A DNA stretch of 49,673 nt from an uncultured Phycisphaerales bacterium. Lineage in GTDB: Bacteria; Planctomycetota; Phycisphaerae; Phycisphaerales; UBA1924. Shown piece after piece: positions 22,913-31,180 of this stretch. Location of the stretch: the NCBI GenBank assembly GCA_937871915.1, contig CALMPG010000148.1, positions 1-49,673 of the forward strand, read 5' to 3'. The position numbers and the translations under genes are program-made. The notes under the pieces were generated by a model. The model searched no databases and was not told the DNA's origin. It was given only the letters and a program-made list of their open reading frames with translations. The stretch's first letter is position 1; each line of letters opens with the position of its first letter.

Positions 22913-25444
22913 ATGTTCACGCGCACACTCAAGCTCCTCTGCGGGGCGACGATGGCGTTGGTGATGACCGTTCCCGCCCATCGGGCCCGGGCCGACGACC
23001 CGGCGGCGAATCCGCCGACGGCGCTGACGGACGCGGAGAAGGCGAAGATCAAGGACCTGGTCAAGCTGATGTGGAAGATGCAGCGAGACGCGGCGCCCAA
23101 CGAGACGCTCGACGGCGCGCTCAATCCCCCGGGGCAGGGAGGGTTGCAGACGTGCTACGAGACCACGACGCACCCGCCGCCGTTCAACGCGACCAATCCC
23201 ACGAAGATCACCGACGCGCTGCGTGAGTATCTGAAGATGATGCGCAACGACAAGCTGGTGAAGGACCCGTGCATCTGGGGCGCCGCGACGTGGCCCAAGC
23301 CGGGCCTGGGCAACGACAAGGTGGCCATCAGCGGGAAGGTGCTCGCGCTCTGGTGCGACCCGCTGGAGGCTCCGGCGGTGCGGGCCAAGGCGAAGATGCA
23401 GATGATGGCCTCGATGGCCAACGAGATCTCGCACGTGTACCAGAAGCCGGCGATGGCCGCGGCGGGGGACCCGCCCTACACCCCGGCGCAGGTGGACCTG
23501 GTGGAGTGCGACGACGAGCGCGACTCGGACATCATGTCGATCAAGTTCCTGCAATACGCCAAGAGCCTGCTGACGACCCCGCTGGGCGTGCCCCACACGA
23601 GCCTGGCGCAAATCTCGGCGGAGGGCCGGAGCGGCGAGTGCCTGGCGGAGTGCCTGATGAATCTCGGCGCCGACACGCCGGCCGAGCTGGCGGACATCAC
23701 CGCGTTCGTGTGCGCCCGGCTGGACCACTACACCGACCGCGAGTCCAACCTCTTCTCCAACGCGATCAACAACACCAACTCCTGGAGCGCCCTCTACTAC
23801 GACGGGCTGTACCACAGCCCGCTGCGGCTGAAGGTGGACCTGTCGATGATCCTGACGCGGATGATCAGGCTCTGCTACGACAACATCTTCTTCAACATCA
23901 CGGTCCCCAACGACGGCAAGGCGATCGTCAACTACATCGTGACGGTGAACAAGAACGGGCGGGTGATCATCATCGTCATCACGATGGGCGCCGACGGGTC
24001 GATCTGCTTCCACACCTGGGAGGACACCAACGACAACGGCGTCCCCGACACGGGGCCCACGACGGTGGCCATCCCCGGGTTCCCGTTCTTCGGCGACGCC
24101 GTGCCCGCCCTGCACGACGGCTGGCTGCTGCATCCGCCCTTCGTCGGCCTCGGGTTCAACGACACGCTGGCCTACCACGATCGGCGCAACGGGTCGCTGA
24201 CCGTCTTCGACATGAACAACGCCGGCGTGCCGACGGGCGCGTACCGCACCCTGCTCCGCGGCACCCTGATCGCCGATCCGCTCGCCGGCAACCCCTCCGC
24301 GGGCGGCTACAAGTCGCTGCACGTGATGGACTTCACCGCCGTTCCCGGGTCCATCAAGTGTGTCTTCCGCAACACGGGGCTCGTGAGCGCCACGCCCGAG
24401 AGCAGCGCCGTCGTCGGGCTCCACAACATCGCCACGGGCATCGGCGCGTTCCAGGCGCCCACGACGCTCGCCTCGGCCATCGCCCCTATCAGCGACCTGG
24501 GCGTGGACCACATCCCGCCCCACGACTCGGGCCTGCTGGTCATGAGCCACCCCGGCGACACCTTCATGCTCAGCTCCATCGGGCACGGGTCCTCGCAGTT
24601 GATCACCCTGGGCACGATCGGGCCCAACGGCTCCAACAACGCCGGCTCGCCGCCGATCCAGCCCGGCCCGGATGTGTTCCGCCTGCAATCGCTGATGGAC
24701 GGGGCGACCACGCTCTACGCCAAGTGCGGCCAGGGAACGACGCTCGAGATGCTCTCGCTCCAGCTCGTCGGCGGCCCGAGCCCCGACCTGCTCGTGCTCT
24801 CGGGCTTCCCGGGACGCCTGGCGGTGTTCAACGGCGATGCCGCGCCCAACTACCAGTGGCAGGCCGAGGTGGCGACCCAGGAGGCCGACCCGGGGATGCT
24901 CTTTGCGCCCGGCCCGACCGGGCCGGTGTTCGTGACGAACTTCCTGGGCGACGTGCAGGTGCGGCCGATCCCGGGATCGCCGCTGGTGGCGCAGGGACTG
25001 GCGGATCTGGATGGGGATGGCCAGGCGGACGACGCGGCGGTGATCGCGCGCCTGCCATCCTCGCCGAACTTTGTCGTGTACATGGTCCTCAACGCGACAT
25101 CGCCCACGGCGAACGTCATCCAATCCGTCCCCATCCCCTTCGAGCCGGGCGGATACTCGTACGTGAACGTCAACGGCGACAACCGGGCGGACCTGCGCAT
25201 CGAGGATGCGCTGGGCGGACCGGCGCTCTGCCTGATCAGCAACGGTCCGGCCGGCTTCGCGCCCGGCCCGTGCCCCGAGCCGTGCGTGGCCGACTTCAAC
25301 CACTCCGGCACCCTGGAGGTGCAGGACATCTTCGACTTCCTCAACGCGTGGTTCGCGGGCAACCCGGCGGCGGACGTCAACGGCGGCGGGCTGGCCGTCT
25401 CGGACATCTTCGCGTTCCTGAATCTGTGGTTCGCGGGCTGCTGA
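22913..25444 (+). CDS. Large secreted protein with degenerate zincin-like motif and GC-type dockerin
   Basis: 843 residues from the ATG at 22913 (GGAG 9 nt upstream; signal peptide MFTRTLKLLCGATMALVM..., cleavage near ARA-D). Residues about 30-290 form an alpha-rich domain. It includes 'MANEISHVYQK' and, further on, 'ECDDERDSDIMSIKFL', which look like an HExxH...E metalloprotease site whose first His is Asn, so it may be inactive. The middle and the region 590-770 look like a beta-propeller with FG-GAP-like strands ('LADLDGDGQADDAAV', 'NVNGDNRADLRIED'). The C-terminus has two dockerin loops ('DFNHSGTLEVQDIFDFLN', 'DVNGGGLAVSDIFAFLN') and ends WFAGC. It has its own promoter and converges on the HD-GYP gene 23 bp away. 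Secreted; substrate unknown. Confidence 0.83.
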   Translation: MFTRTLKLLCGATMALVMTVPAHRARADDPAANPPTALTDAEKAKIKDLVKLMWKMQRDAAPNETLDGALNPPGQGGLQTCYETTTHPPPFNATNPTKITDALREYLKMMRNDKLVKDPCIWGAATWPKPGLGNDKVAISGKVLALWCDPLEAPAVRAKAKMQMMASMANEISHVYQKPAMAAAGDPPYTPAQVDLVECDDERDSDIMSIKFLQYAKSLLTTPLGVPHTSLAQISAEGRSGECLAECLMNLGADTPAELADITAFVCARLDHYTDRESNLFSNAINNTNSWSALYYDGLYHSPLRLKVDLSMILTRMIRLCYDNIFFNITVPNDGKAIVNYIVTVNKNGRVIIIVITMGADGSICFHTWEDTNDNGVPDTGPTTVAIPGFPFFGDAVPALHDGWLLHPPFVGLGFNDTLAYHDRRNGSLTVFDMNNAGVPTGAYRTLLRGTLIADPLAGNPSAGGYKSLHVMDFTAVPGSIKCVFRNTGLVSATPESSAVVGLHNIATGIGAFQAPTTLASAIAPISDLGVDHIPPHDSGLLVMSHPGDTFMLSSIGHGSSQLITLGTIGPNGSNNAGSPPIQPGPDVFRLQSLMDGATTLYAKCGQGTTLEMLSLQLVGGPSPDLLVLSGFPGRLAVFNGDAAPNYQWQAEVATQEADPGMLFAPGPTGPVFVTNFLGDVQVRPIPGSPLVAQGLADLDGDGQADDAAVIARLPSSPNFVVYMVLNATSPTANVIQSVPIPFEPGGYSYVNVNGDNRADLRIEDALGGPALCLISNGPAGFAPGPCPEPCVADFNHSGTLEVQDIFDFLNAWFAGNPAADVNGGGLAVSDIFAFLNLWFAGC

Positions 25445-25467
25445 GCCCGAGAGCCCGGGCGCCTCGC

Positions 25468-26139
25468 TCAGGCGGGGCGCTCGGCGCGCCGGGCGCTCCT
25501 TGCCGAGCCCTCGCCGACGAAGGGAGGCAGAACGCAGCGATCGTTGTAGTGCTCGCCGATCCATGAGATCTCGCCGCGCTCGTGGAGCCTGGCGAAGGCC
25601 TCGACGCACTCGGCGCAGTAGCGAGAGCCCACCCCGTCGCGGAGCTCGCGGATGGCGTTTCGTTCGGCCTCGGGGCCGATGCTCCGGCGGTAGGGGCGGA
25701 GGCTGGTGAGGGCGTCGAAAGAGTCCACCACGGAGAAGTAGCGGGCGGGCGCCGGGATGGCGTCGCCCGCGAGACCGTCGGGATAGCCGAGGCCGTCGAG
25801 ACGCTCGTGGTGGTGGCGGACCAGGTCGAGCACGAGCGGGTCGGTCTCGCCCAGGGCGAGCAGGCGGGCGTGCCCGGCGCCCGGGTGGGCCTTGATGATC
25901 TCGAACTCGTCGGGCGTGAGGGGACCGGCCTTGCGGAGGATGGCGTCGGGGGTCTCGACCTTGCCGATGTCGTGGAGGGCGGCGGCGATGCTCAGGCGGG
26001 CGATCGCGTCGCGGTCGAGGCCGAAGAACTCGGCGAGGGCGCGGGTGTAGAGCACGACGCGCCAGGTGTGCGCGGCGGTGACGTAGTCCTTGGATTCGAT
26101 CTCGCGGAGGAGGAGTTGGACGGTCTCCGGCGGCGGCAT
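25468..26139 (-). CDS. HD-GYP domain phosphohydrolase (putative cyclic-di-GMP phosphodiesterase)
   Basis: 223 residues. The HD motif 'ALHDIGK' lies at residues 54-60 (His56-Asp57), a downstream 'RHHHERLDGLGYPDG' holds the paired His and the GYP motif (about 108-122), and 'RYFSVVDSFDALTSLRPYR' completes the domain. HD-GYP proteins hydrolyse cyclic-di-GMP, a second messenger that governs exopolysaccharide production and attachment, relevant to the EPS locus in this window. It has no receiver, PAS or membrane segment, so its input signal is not encoded in the same chain. It starts 32 bp after hicB on the same strand and could be co-transcribed with it. The C-terminal tail is Arg/Ala-rich. Ribosome-binding sequence is weak. 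Confidence 0.87.
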   Translation of the reverse strand: MPPPETVQLLLREIESKDYVTAAHTWRVVLYTRALAEFFGLDRDAIARLSIAAALHDIGKVETPDAILRKAGPLTPDEFEIIKAHPGAGHARLLALGETDPLVLDLVRHHHERLDGLGYPDGLAGDAIPAPARYFSVVDSFDALTSLRPYRRSIGPEAERNAIRELRDGVGSRYCAECVEAFARLHERGEISWIGEHYNDRCVLPPFVGEGSARSARRAERPA

Positions 26140-26171
26140 GGATGGAGCCTGCGGATCGGGCGGGGACGGGA

Positions 26172-26579
26172 TCAGGCCGACTTGCGGAGGGCCGTCTCGC
26201 GAACGAAGTCCGAGAGACTGCGGAAGCCCTCGCGCTTGGAGAGGGCTTCGAGACGCAGTTTCTCCTCCGCGCTCAACCGGATGTTCACCTGTTGATCGCG
26301 GCGAAGGCCGGAATCCGCCGCGGGGGGGCGCTGACCTTGCTCGATCATGGCGGCGATGGCGGCAACGGTTGAGTCGAGAACGCTCCTGGCGCAGGCCGCG
26401 ATGGACCGGCCCTCGCCCATGGCGAGGGGCATTTCGAGGGTGTATCCGAAGAAGCCGACGTCGGGATCGGGCGTGATGACGAGGCGGTATCCCTCGGCGA
26501 TGCGGCGAGCCTTGGCGAGGGCCGCGGCGGAGAAGGGGCGGGAGAGAGCGCGAGCGGCGGTGTCACTTGAACGAGACAC
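26172..26579 (-). CDS. hicB: HicB-family antitoxin
   Basis: 135 residues from a GTG at 26579, which overlaps the end of hicA by 17 bp. The N-terminal domain has the HicB pattern ('YRLVITPDPDVGFFGYTLEM', 'GEGRSIAACARSVLDS'), a partially degenerate RNase-H-like fold. The C-terminus is a ribbon-helix-helix type DNA-binding segment ('QQVNIRLSAEEKLRLEAL', 'SLSDFVRETAL'). It should bind and neutralise HicA and repress the operon through the palindrome at 26880-26897. The exact start is uncertain because no clear Shine-Dalgarno is visible inside hicA; the translational overlap fits coupled translation. No sign of truncation. Confidence 0.85.
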   Translation of the reverse strand: MSRSSDTAARALSRPFSAAALAKARRIAEGYRLVITPDPDVGFFGYTLEMPLAMGEGRSIAACARSVLDSTVAAIAAMIEQGQRPPAADSGLRRDQQVNIRLSAEEKLRLEALSKREGFRSLSDFVRETALRKSA

Positions 26580-26760
26580 CGAGCGTTCTTTCGATCTGGC
26601 GGATGTAGATCGGTTTAGCGCGCCCTTTGTGGACGGGGATACTGATCGTCGGGGAGTTGGGCCTCCCGAAGATGTGGTGCGAGCCGGAGATGCGTTGGAG
26701 CGTGTAGCCATGGTGCTCGAGGAATCTTCGGATATCGGCGAAGCGGAGTTCACCGGGCAT
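26563..26760 (-). CDS. hicA: HicA-family mRNA interferase toxin
   Basis: 65 residues, typical for HicA. The start is the ATG at 26760 (MPGELRFADIRRFLEHHGY). The double-stranded-RNA-binding-like fold motif 'QRISGSHHIFGRPN' includes the catalytic His region, followed by 'ISIPVHKGRAKPIYIRQIER'. The sequence upstream in frame is not conserved and crosses the promoter, so I exclude it. HicA cleaves mRNA independently of translation until bound by HicB. The toxin comes first in the operon, as is usual for hicAB. Its promoter at 26879-26907 lies immediately after lipA; the implied leader of about 110 nt is long. Confidence 0.87.
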   Translation of the reverse strand: MPGELRFADIRRFLEHHGYTLQRISGSHHIFGRPNSPTISIPVHKGRAKPIYIRQIERTLGVSFK

Positions 26761-26878
26761 GGGCGCACGCGACCTCGTCGCGGCACCCGTCCCCGGTGCC
26801 GATGTGCGCCCTGTCTCACACCGCCGATACTCAATCGACGCGCACAGCTCTTGGACTTTCGCCGCACAGGACAAGGAC

Positions 26879-26907
26879 AGTATAGCGCACGCTATACGCC
26901 CGAGCAA
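26879..26907 (-). promoter_or_regulatory. hicAB promoter with overlapping palindromic operator
   Basis: Minus strand: TTGCTC (26907-26902), a 17-nt spacer, then TATACT (26884-26879). A perfect inverted repeat GTATAGCG-CA-CGCTATAC (26880-26897) covers the -10 box and most of the spacer. This is the expected place for HicB to bind and block RNA polymerase. It starts 11 bp beyond the lipA stop (26918). Confidence 0.72.
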
Positions 26908-26917
26908 CCCAAGTTTC

Positions 26918-28033
26918 TCAGGCTCCCCGCGCCCCGTCAATCAGGTTCGCCATCGTCGTCTGCGTCTGCCGGTCGATGTCCGTGAGCATGTCCGCCTGAT
27001 CGTCCGCGTGATACGACGACCGCACCAGCGGCCCGCTCTGCACCACCTTGAACCCGCGCCCAAGCCCCTCGGCCCGGAACTCATCGAACCGCTCCGGCGT
27101 GACCCAGCGGGCGATCGGGAGGTGGTTGCGGGTGGGCTGGAGGTACTGGCCGATGGTCAGGATGTCGCAGGAGTCGGCCGTCCTCGCCCTGGTCGCCGCC
27201 TGCACGTCGTCCATGAGCGACAACACTTCCTCGTCCTTCTCGCCGATGCCGACCATGATGCCGGTCTTGGCCACCATGCCCGCCTCCTTCACCCGCCGGA
27301 GCAGTTCCAGCGAGCGATCGAACTTGGCGCTCGGGCGCACCGCCGGGTACATGCGCCGGACGGTCTCGAGGTTGTGGTTGATGATGTGGGGCTTGGCGTC
27401 GATGACCTGCCCGAGGGCATCCCAGTTGCCCTCGAAGTCCGGGATCAGCACCTCGATGGACATCTGGGGGCAGGCCCGGCGCGAGCGGGAGATGGTCTCG
27501 GCCCAGACCGCCGCGCCGCCGTCGGAGAGCTCGTCGCGGTTGACGCTGGTGATGACGATGTGCTTGAGGCCGCCGTCGGCGTTCATGAGGCGGAGCGACT
27601 CGGCGACGCGCCTGGGCTCGTCCAGGTCGAGGGTGGGGGGGCGGCCGGTCTTGACGTTGCAGAAGCCGCAGGCCCGGGTGCAGGTGTCGCCGAGGATCAT
27701 GATGGTGGCGACGCCGCGGGCCCAGCACTCGCCCATGTTCGGGCACCCGGCCTCCTGGCAGACGGTGTGGAGTTTGTGGTCGTCAACGATGCCCTTGAGG
27801 CGTTCATAGCCGGCCCCGCCGGGGACTTTGGCGCGAAGCCAGGCGGGTTTCTTCCTGACCGACAGGTGGTGGGCGTCGATCTGGTTGTTGAGGACCATTG
27901 CGCCGAGTGAAACCACCGGCTTGTCCACCCTTTTGAGGGGATCGCCGCCGAGCGGGCGGGGGTGTCGAAGGGACGTGCGCGCGACCGCGGAAGAGGGCGT
28001 CGGCGGGGTGGGTGTCGGGCCGGGGTCTGGCAT
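26918..28033 (-). CDS. lipA: Lipoyl synthase
   Basis: 371 residues from the ATG at 28033; 28057 is an equally possible start, since neither has a good ribosome-binding site. The family core begins around 'VVSLGAMVLNNQ', so the N-terminus carries a Pro-rich extension of about 45 residues. The auxiliary iron-sulfur cluster motif 'CQEAGCPNMGEC' and the radical-SAM motif 'CTRACGFC' are both intact, as is the C-terminal 'RSSYHA' with the Ser ligand. The enzyme inserts two sulfur atoms into protein-bound octanoyl chains to make lipoyl groups for pyruvate and 2-oxoglutarate dehydrogenases and the glycine cleavage system. It acts in the cytoplasm. No lipB is visible nearby. hicAB follows with its own promoter. 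Confidence 0.95.
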   Translation of the reverse strand: MPDPGPTPTPPTPSSAVARTSLRHPRPLGGDPLKRVDKPVVSLGAMVLNNQIDAHHLSVRKKPAWLRAKVPGGAGYERLKGIVDDHKLHTVCQEAGCPNMGECWARGVATIMILGDTCTRACGFCNVKTGRPPTLDLDEPRRVAESLRLMNADGGLKHIVITSVNRDELSDGGAAVWAETISRSRRACPQMSIEVLIPDFEGNWDALGQVIDAKPHIINHNLETVRRMYPAVRPSAKFDRSLELLRRVKEAGMVAKTGIMVGIGEKDEEVLSLMDDVQAATRARTADSCDILTIGQYLQPTRNHLPIARWVTPERFDEFRAEGLGRGFKVVQSGPLVRSSYHADDQADMLTDIDRQTQTTMANLIDGARGA

Positions 28034-28409
28034 GGTGGGGTCTGGTCGGGCCAGCATCGGCGCGCCGGCACAAACTCTAGGCGAGAAGGAGGACGCGACC
28101 GACAGGTTGTTCGGGCGCAAGTTCTGCCGTTCTCCAAGGTTATTGGCCGATCAGTATTCTGCCGGAGAGAACAAGCAGCGGCGCCGGCGATGTTGGCGCC
28201 GGGAGTTTGGAATGGAGAGTTGTGCGCATCCTGTCGCGAGTCGAGGAAGCGAGCCCGGCGGACAGGATGGATCGGGAGAGCCGGACCTACTCTTGGCACC
28301 CGCATCGGAACGGATTCCGTTTGTCGGTGCAAACATCGAGCGGGTCGCGGGTCGTACAAGGCCCCACCTACACGCCGCGATCGCGGCCGGGCCATTGAAG
28401 GAGCGTCGT
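28034..28409. other. Intergenic region between divergent lipA and the EPS cluster
   Basis: 376 bp with no recognisable gene. Frames that cross it are extensions of neighbouring genes without conserved sequence. I see no convincing promoter, although the EPS cluster probably starts here; a possible -10 (TATTCT near 28154) has no matching -35. GAAGGAG at 28397-28403 is the ribosome-binding site of the next gene. Confidence 0.5.
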
Positions 28410-29963
28410 GTGCGAATGAACGGACAACCCCCCTCCCATCCCGCCCGCCCCGGTTTCTTTCGGATTCGCCGCACGGGCGCGGGCGTGCTCGCGATGGCGG
28501 GGATGTGCGCCGGGATGGTCGGGTGCGAGGCGAACTCGTTCTTCGATCCGAGCAAGGTGGGCAACTGGAAGAGCACGCCCACGGTGATGCCGATCCTCGA
28601 TCGGCTCAGCGTGATCGAGGACGAGCCGGCGGAGTACGTGCAGACCTCGCCGGTGATGCCCAGCGATCTGCTCCCCGAGGTCGATCAGGCGAGGTTCTCG
28701 CCCGGCGACGTGGTGGAGGTCCGCATCCAGGACTTCTTCCAGATCGGGCGCGAGGAGTCGTTCGACAAGCAGGTGGACCAGCGCGGCAACATCGAGCTGC
28801 CGGGCCTGGCCCCCGTGCGGGCCCAGGGGAAGACGACCTCGGAGCTGGTGACGGGGATCGAGAACGCGGTCCGGGCGGCCCAGATCACCGACCGCCCGCG
28901 GGTTGCGCTCAACGTGAAGTCGCAGCGGAAGCAAACCTTCTCGATTCTCGGGGGCGTGCAGAACGCGGGGACGTACTTCATCCCCGCGCCCGACTATCGG
29001 CTGCTCGAGGGGATCACGGCCGCGGGGGCGATGAACGAGAGCATCCCGTTCGTGTATGTGGTCCGGCAGGTGCCGCTGACCAAGGCCGCGGCGGGAGAGT
29101 ACATCGAGGCCGAGCCGACCAAGCGACGCTCGCCGGGCCGTCCGCCCACGGGCGGGGCGGGGCTGCCCACCGACGGCGGCGGGGGCGAGGGCGAGGATCT
29201 GAATCGGGTCATCGACGACCTGATCAAGAAGCCCGGCGCCGACGAGCCGCGTGCGCCCGGCGCGATGGGGGGCGCGGGCTCGAGCGCTCCGGTGCGTGTG
29301 GACCTGGCCGAGCCCCCGCCGATCGACCTGCCGGATCCGAGTCGGGCGCTGGCCCCGACGCAGACGATCTCCCAGGGCGGCGGATGGGTGTTCGCCGACG
29401 GCAAGTGGGTCAAGCTGCGCCCGGGCTCGACGGTGGGGGAGGCCGTGACGGAACAGACGCTGGTGACGCAGCGCGTGATCAAGATCCCCGTGGGCCCCCT
29501 GCTGGCGGGGGCCGCGGATGTGAACATCGTGCTGCGCCCGGGCGACGTGATCCGGGCCCCGGTGCCGCGCGGCGGGCTGGTGTACGTCGCCGGCGAGGTC
29601 GCCCGTCCGGGCCCGTACAGCCTGCCCACCGAGGGCAAGCTGACGCTGCAGCGGGCCGTGGACGCGGCGGGCGGCCTGAACAGCATCGCGATCCCGGAAA
29701 AAGTTGACGTCACCCGCATGGTGGGCAACGACCGCCAGGCGACGATCCGGCTGGACCTTCGGGCCATCGCGGCCGGCGCCCAGCCCGATATCTACCTTAA
29801 GCCGGACGATCGGATCAACGTGGGCACGAACTTCTGGGCCCAGCCGCTGGCGATCATCCGCAACGGCTTCCGTGCCTCGTACGGGTTTGGATTCATCCTC
29901 GACCGCAACTTCCAGGGCGAGGTGTTCGGTCGCGACCAGGCGGTGAGCAGCTTCGGCAACTGA
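28410..29963 (+). CDS. Outer-membrane polysaccharide export lipoprotein (Wza-like, SLBB domains)
   Basis: 517 residues from a GTG at 28410 placed by GAAGGAG 6 nt upstream; the ATG two codons later is an alternative. A lipoprotein-type signal ends in 'CAGMVGC-E', so the Cys should be lipidated. A polysaccharide-export domain follows ('FSPGDVVEVRIQDFF', 'QRGNIELPGLAPVRAQG'), then an SLBB unit ('FSILGGVQNAGTYFIPAP'). After a Gly/Pro-rich disordered insert of about 150 residues comes a second export/SLBB half ('NIVLRPGDVIRAP', 'YVAGEVARPGPYSLPTEG'). Wza-type proteins form the outer-membrane channel for exopolysaccharide. The long insert is unusual for the family. It is the first gene of the EPS/exosortase cluster. 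Confidence 0.9.
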   Translation: MRMNGQPPSHPARPGFFRIRRTGAGVLAMAGMCAGMVGCEANSFFDPSKVGNWKSTPTVMPILDRLSVIEDEPAEYVQTSPVMPSDLLPEVDQARFSPGDVVEVRIQDFFQIGREESFDKQVDQRGNIELPGLAPVRAQGKTTSELVTGIENAVRAAQITDRPRVALNVKSQRKQTFSILGGVQNAGTYFIPAPDYRLLEGITAAGAMNESIPFVYVVRQVPLTKAAAGEYIEAEPTKRRSPGRPPTGGAGLPTDGGGGEGEDLNRVIDDLIKKPGADEPRAPGAMGGAGSSAPVRVDLAEPPPIDLPDPSRALAPTQTISQGGGWVFADGKWVKLRPGSTVGEAVTEQTLVTQRVIKIPVGPLLAGAADVNIVLRPGDVIRAPVPRGGLVYVAGEVARPGPYSLPTEGKLTLQRAVDAAGGLNSIAIPEKVDVTRMVGNDRQATIRLDLRAIAAGAQPDIYLKPDDRINVGTNFWAQPLAIIRNGFRASYGFGFILDRNFQGEVFGRDQAVSSFGN

Positions 29964-30202
29964 TTCGAAGGGCTGCCCTCCCCGAGGGTGGGGGCCGCGT
30001 GCGCGGAATCCGGGCGGATTCTTCCGGCCGGTTGTGGCCAGAGAGCGCCGGGGCGACCAAACTTCGACCCGTGGCTGGTCGATGCGGTGTTTGTTCCGGA
30101 GTGGCCCGGAGCGGCCCGTTGGCGGGTCCTGTCGAACATTCCCCTCTCTCGGGGCGTACCCCGCCTATCGCCCCTGTTCGGGGGCCGCTCAATGGAGAAC
30201 TG
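29964..30202. other. Spacer between the Wza-like gene and the exosortase gene
   Basis: 239 bp, no gene seen. It contains several short GC-rich inverted repeats, for example GCCCC-TGTTCG-GGGGC near 30170-30186, close before the exosortase start, but no T-run and no clear promoter. Confidence 0.4.
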
Positions 30203-31180
30203 GTGTCCACCGTGTCGGCCGTCAAGTCGCCCCAGTCGCCCACAGGCATGAGCCCGAACGCATCGGGAGCGGCACGGGCGGCGATCGCGCCCCCGGGGAC
30301 GCTGCTCCTGGAGAAGCTGGCCGATCGACGGGTGCTGGGGACGATTCTGGTGCTGCTGGCCGGGATCGTGGCGCTGTTCTGGCGCTGGTTCCTGGCGCAG
30401 CACGAGCACTCGTGGGGGAATGGGGACTGGTCGCACGCGTACTTCGTGCCGCTCATCGCGGTGTATCTGCTCTGGCAGAACCGGGCGGCCCTTGAGCGCG
30501 AGCGGATGAGCGTGTTCTGGCCGGGGGCGATGCCGCTGGTGATGGGGGTGTGGTGCTATGTGTACTTCATCGTGGGGGTGCCGAACCATTTCGGGCAGGG
30601 GCTGTCGCTGGTGCTCACGGTGTTCGGCCTGACGCTGCTGTTCCTGGGCCCGCGGGCGATGGAGCACCTGTTCACGGCGATCGGGTTCCTGGTCTTCGGC
30701 ATCACGGTGCCGGAGATCATCATGAACTATCTGACCTATCCGCTGCAGGACCTCGCGGCGCGGGCGGGGTACTTCATCCTGCGGCTGATGGACGTGAACT
30801 GCGACCTGTCGGGGAACATGATCAACGTGATCACCTCCTCGGGCGCCGGCGTTCCCCTCGACGTGGGGACGCAGTGCTCGGGGATGCGCACGGTGATCGC
30901 GTTCGTGGCGCTGGGCACGGCGGTGGCGCTGGCGGGGACGCGCACGTGGTGGAAGCGGGTGGTGCTGGTGGTGACGGCGCTGCCGATCGCGATCGTCCTC
31001 AACGCGCTGCGGATCGCGACCCTCGGCGTGCTGTCGCTCTACAACCCGAACTTCTCGCAGGGGCAGATGCACATGTTCATCGGCACGCTGCTGCTGGTCC
31101 CGGGGTTCCTCGCGTACATGGGCGTGCTGTGGTCGCTCAACACCGCCGTCCCCGAGGACGCCCGCGGGAGCGCCGCATGA
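30203..31180 (+). CDS. Exosortase (EpsH-type transpeptidase)
   Basis: 325 residues from a GTG at 30203 with GGAG 5 nt upstream; an ATG at 30248 is an alternative. About eight membrane helices. The catalytic triad of exosortases is visible: Cys225 in 'GTQCSGMRT', Arg270 in 'NALRIATLG' and His290 in 'GQMHMFIGTLLL'. The N-terminal signature 'WSHAYFVPLIAVYLLW' also fits the family. Exosortases cleave proteins with PEP-CTERM-type tails and pass them to the surface, and are nearly always encoded with EPS genes, as here. The stop overlaps the next gene by ATGA. The candidate substrate in this window is the protein at 14081-14716. Confidence 0.93.
   Translation: MSTVSAVKSPQSPTGMSPNASGAARAAIAPPGTLLLEKLADRRVLGTILVLLAGIVALFWRWFLAQHEHSWGNGDWSHAYFVPLIAVYLLWQNRAALERERMSVFWPGAMPLVMGVWCYVYFIVGVPNHFGQGLSLVLTVFGLTLLFLGPRAMEHLFTAIGFLVFGITVPEIIMNYLTYPLQDLAARAGYFILRLMDVNCDLSGNMINVITSSGAGVPLDVGTQCSGMRTVIAFVALGTAVALAGTRTWWKRVVLVVTALPIAIVLNALRIATLGVLSLYNPNFSQGQMHMFIGTLLLVPGFLAYMGVLWSLNTAVPEDARGSAA

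Noticed and set aside
22865..25609. Minus-strand open frame of 914 codons opposite the large dockerin gene
   Set aside because: Arg/His/Val/Gln-rich low-complexity translation; the plus strand has promoter, Shine-Dalgarno, signal peptide and dockerin.
26580..26867. N-terminal extension of hicB upstream of 26579
   Set aside because: It would lie antiparallel to nothing but overlap the whole of hicA in another frame, and it has no HicB-like sequence; the conserved domain begins at about residue 20 from the GTG at 26579.
28207..28398. Short plus-strand open frame before the Wza-like gene
   Set aside because: No recognisable protein, and the only ribosome-binding site in the spacer belongs to the GTG at 28410.
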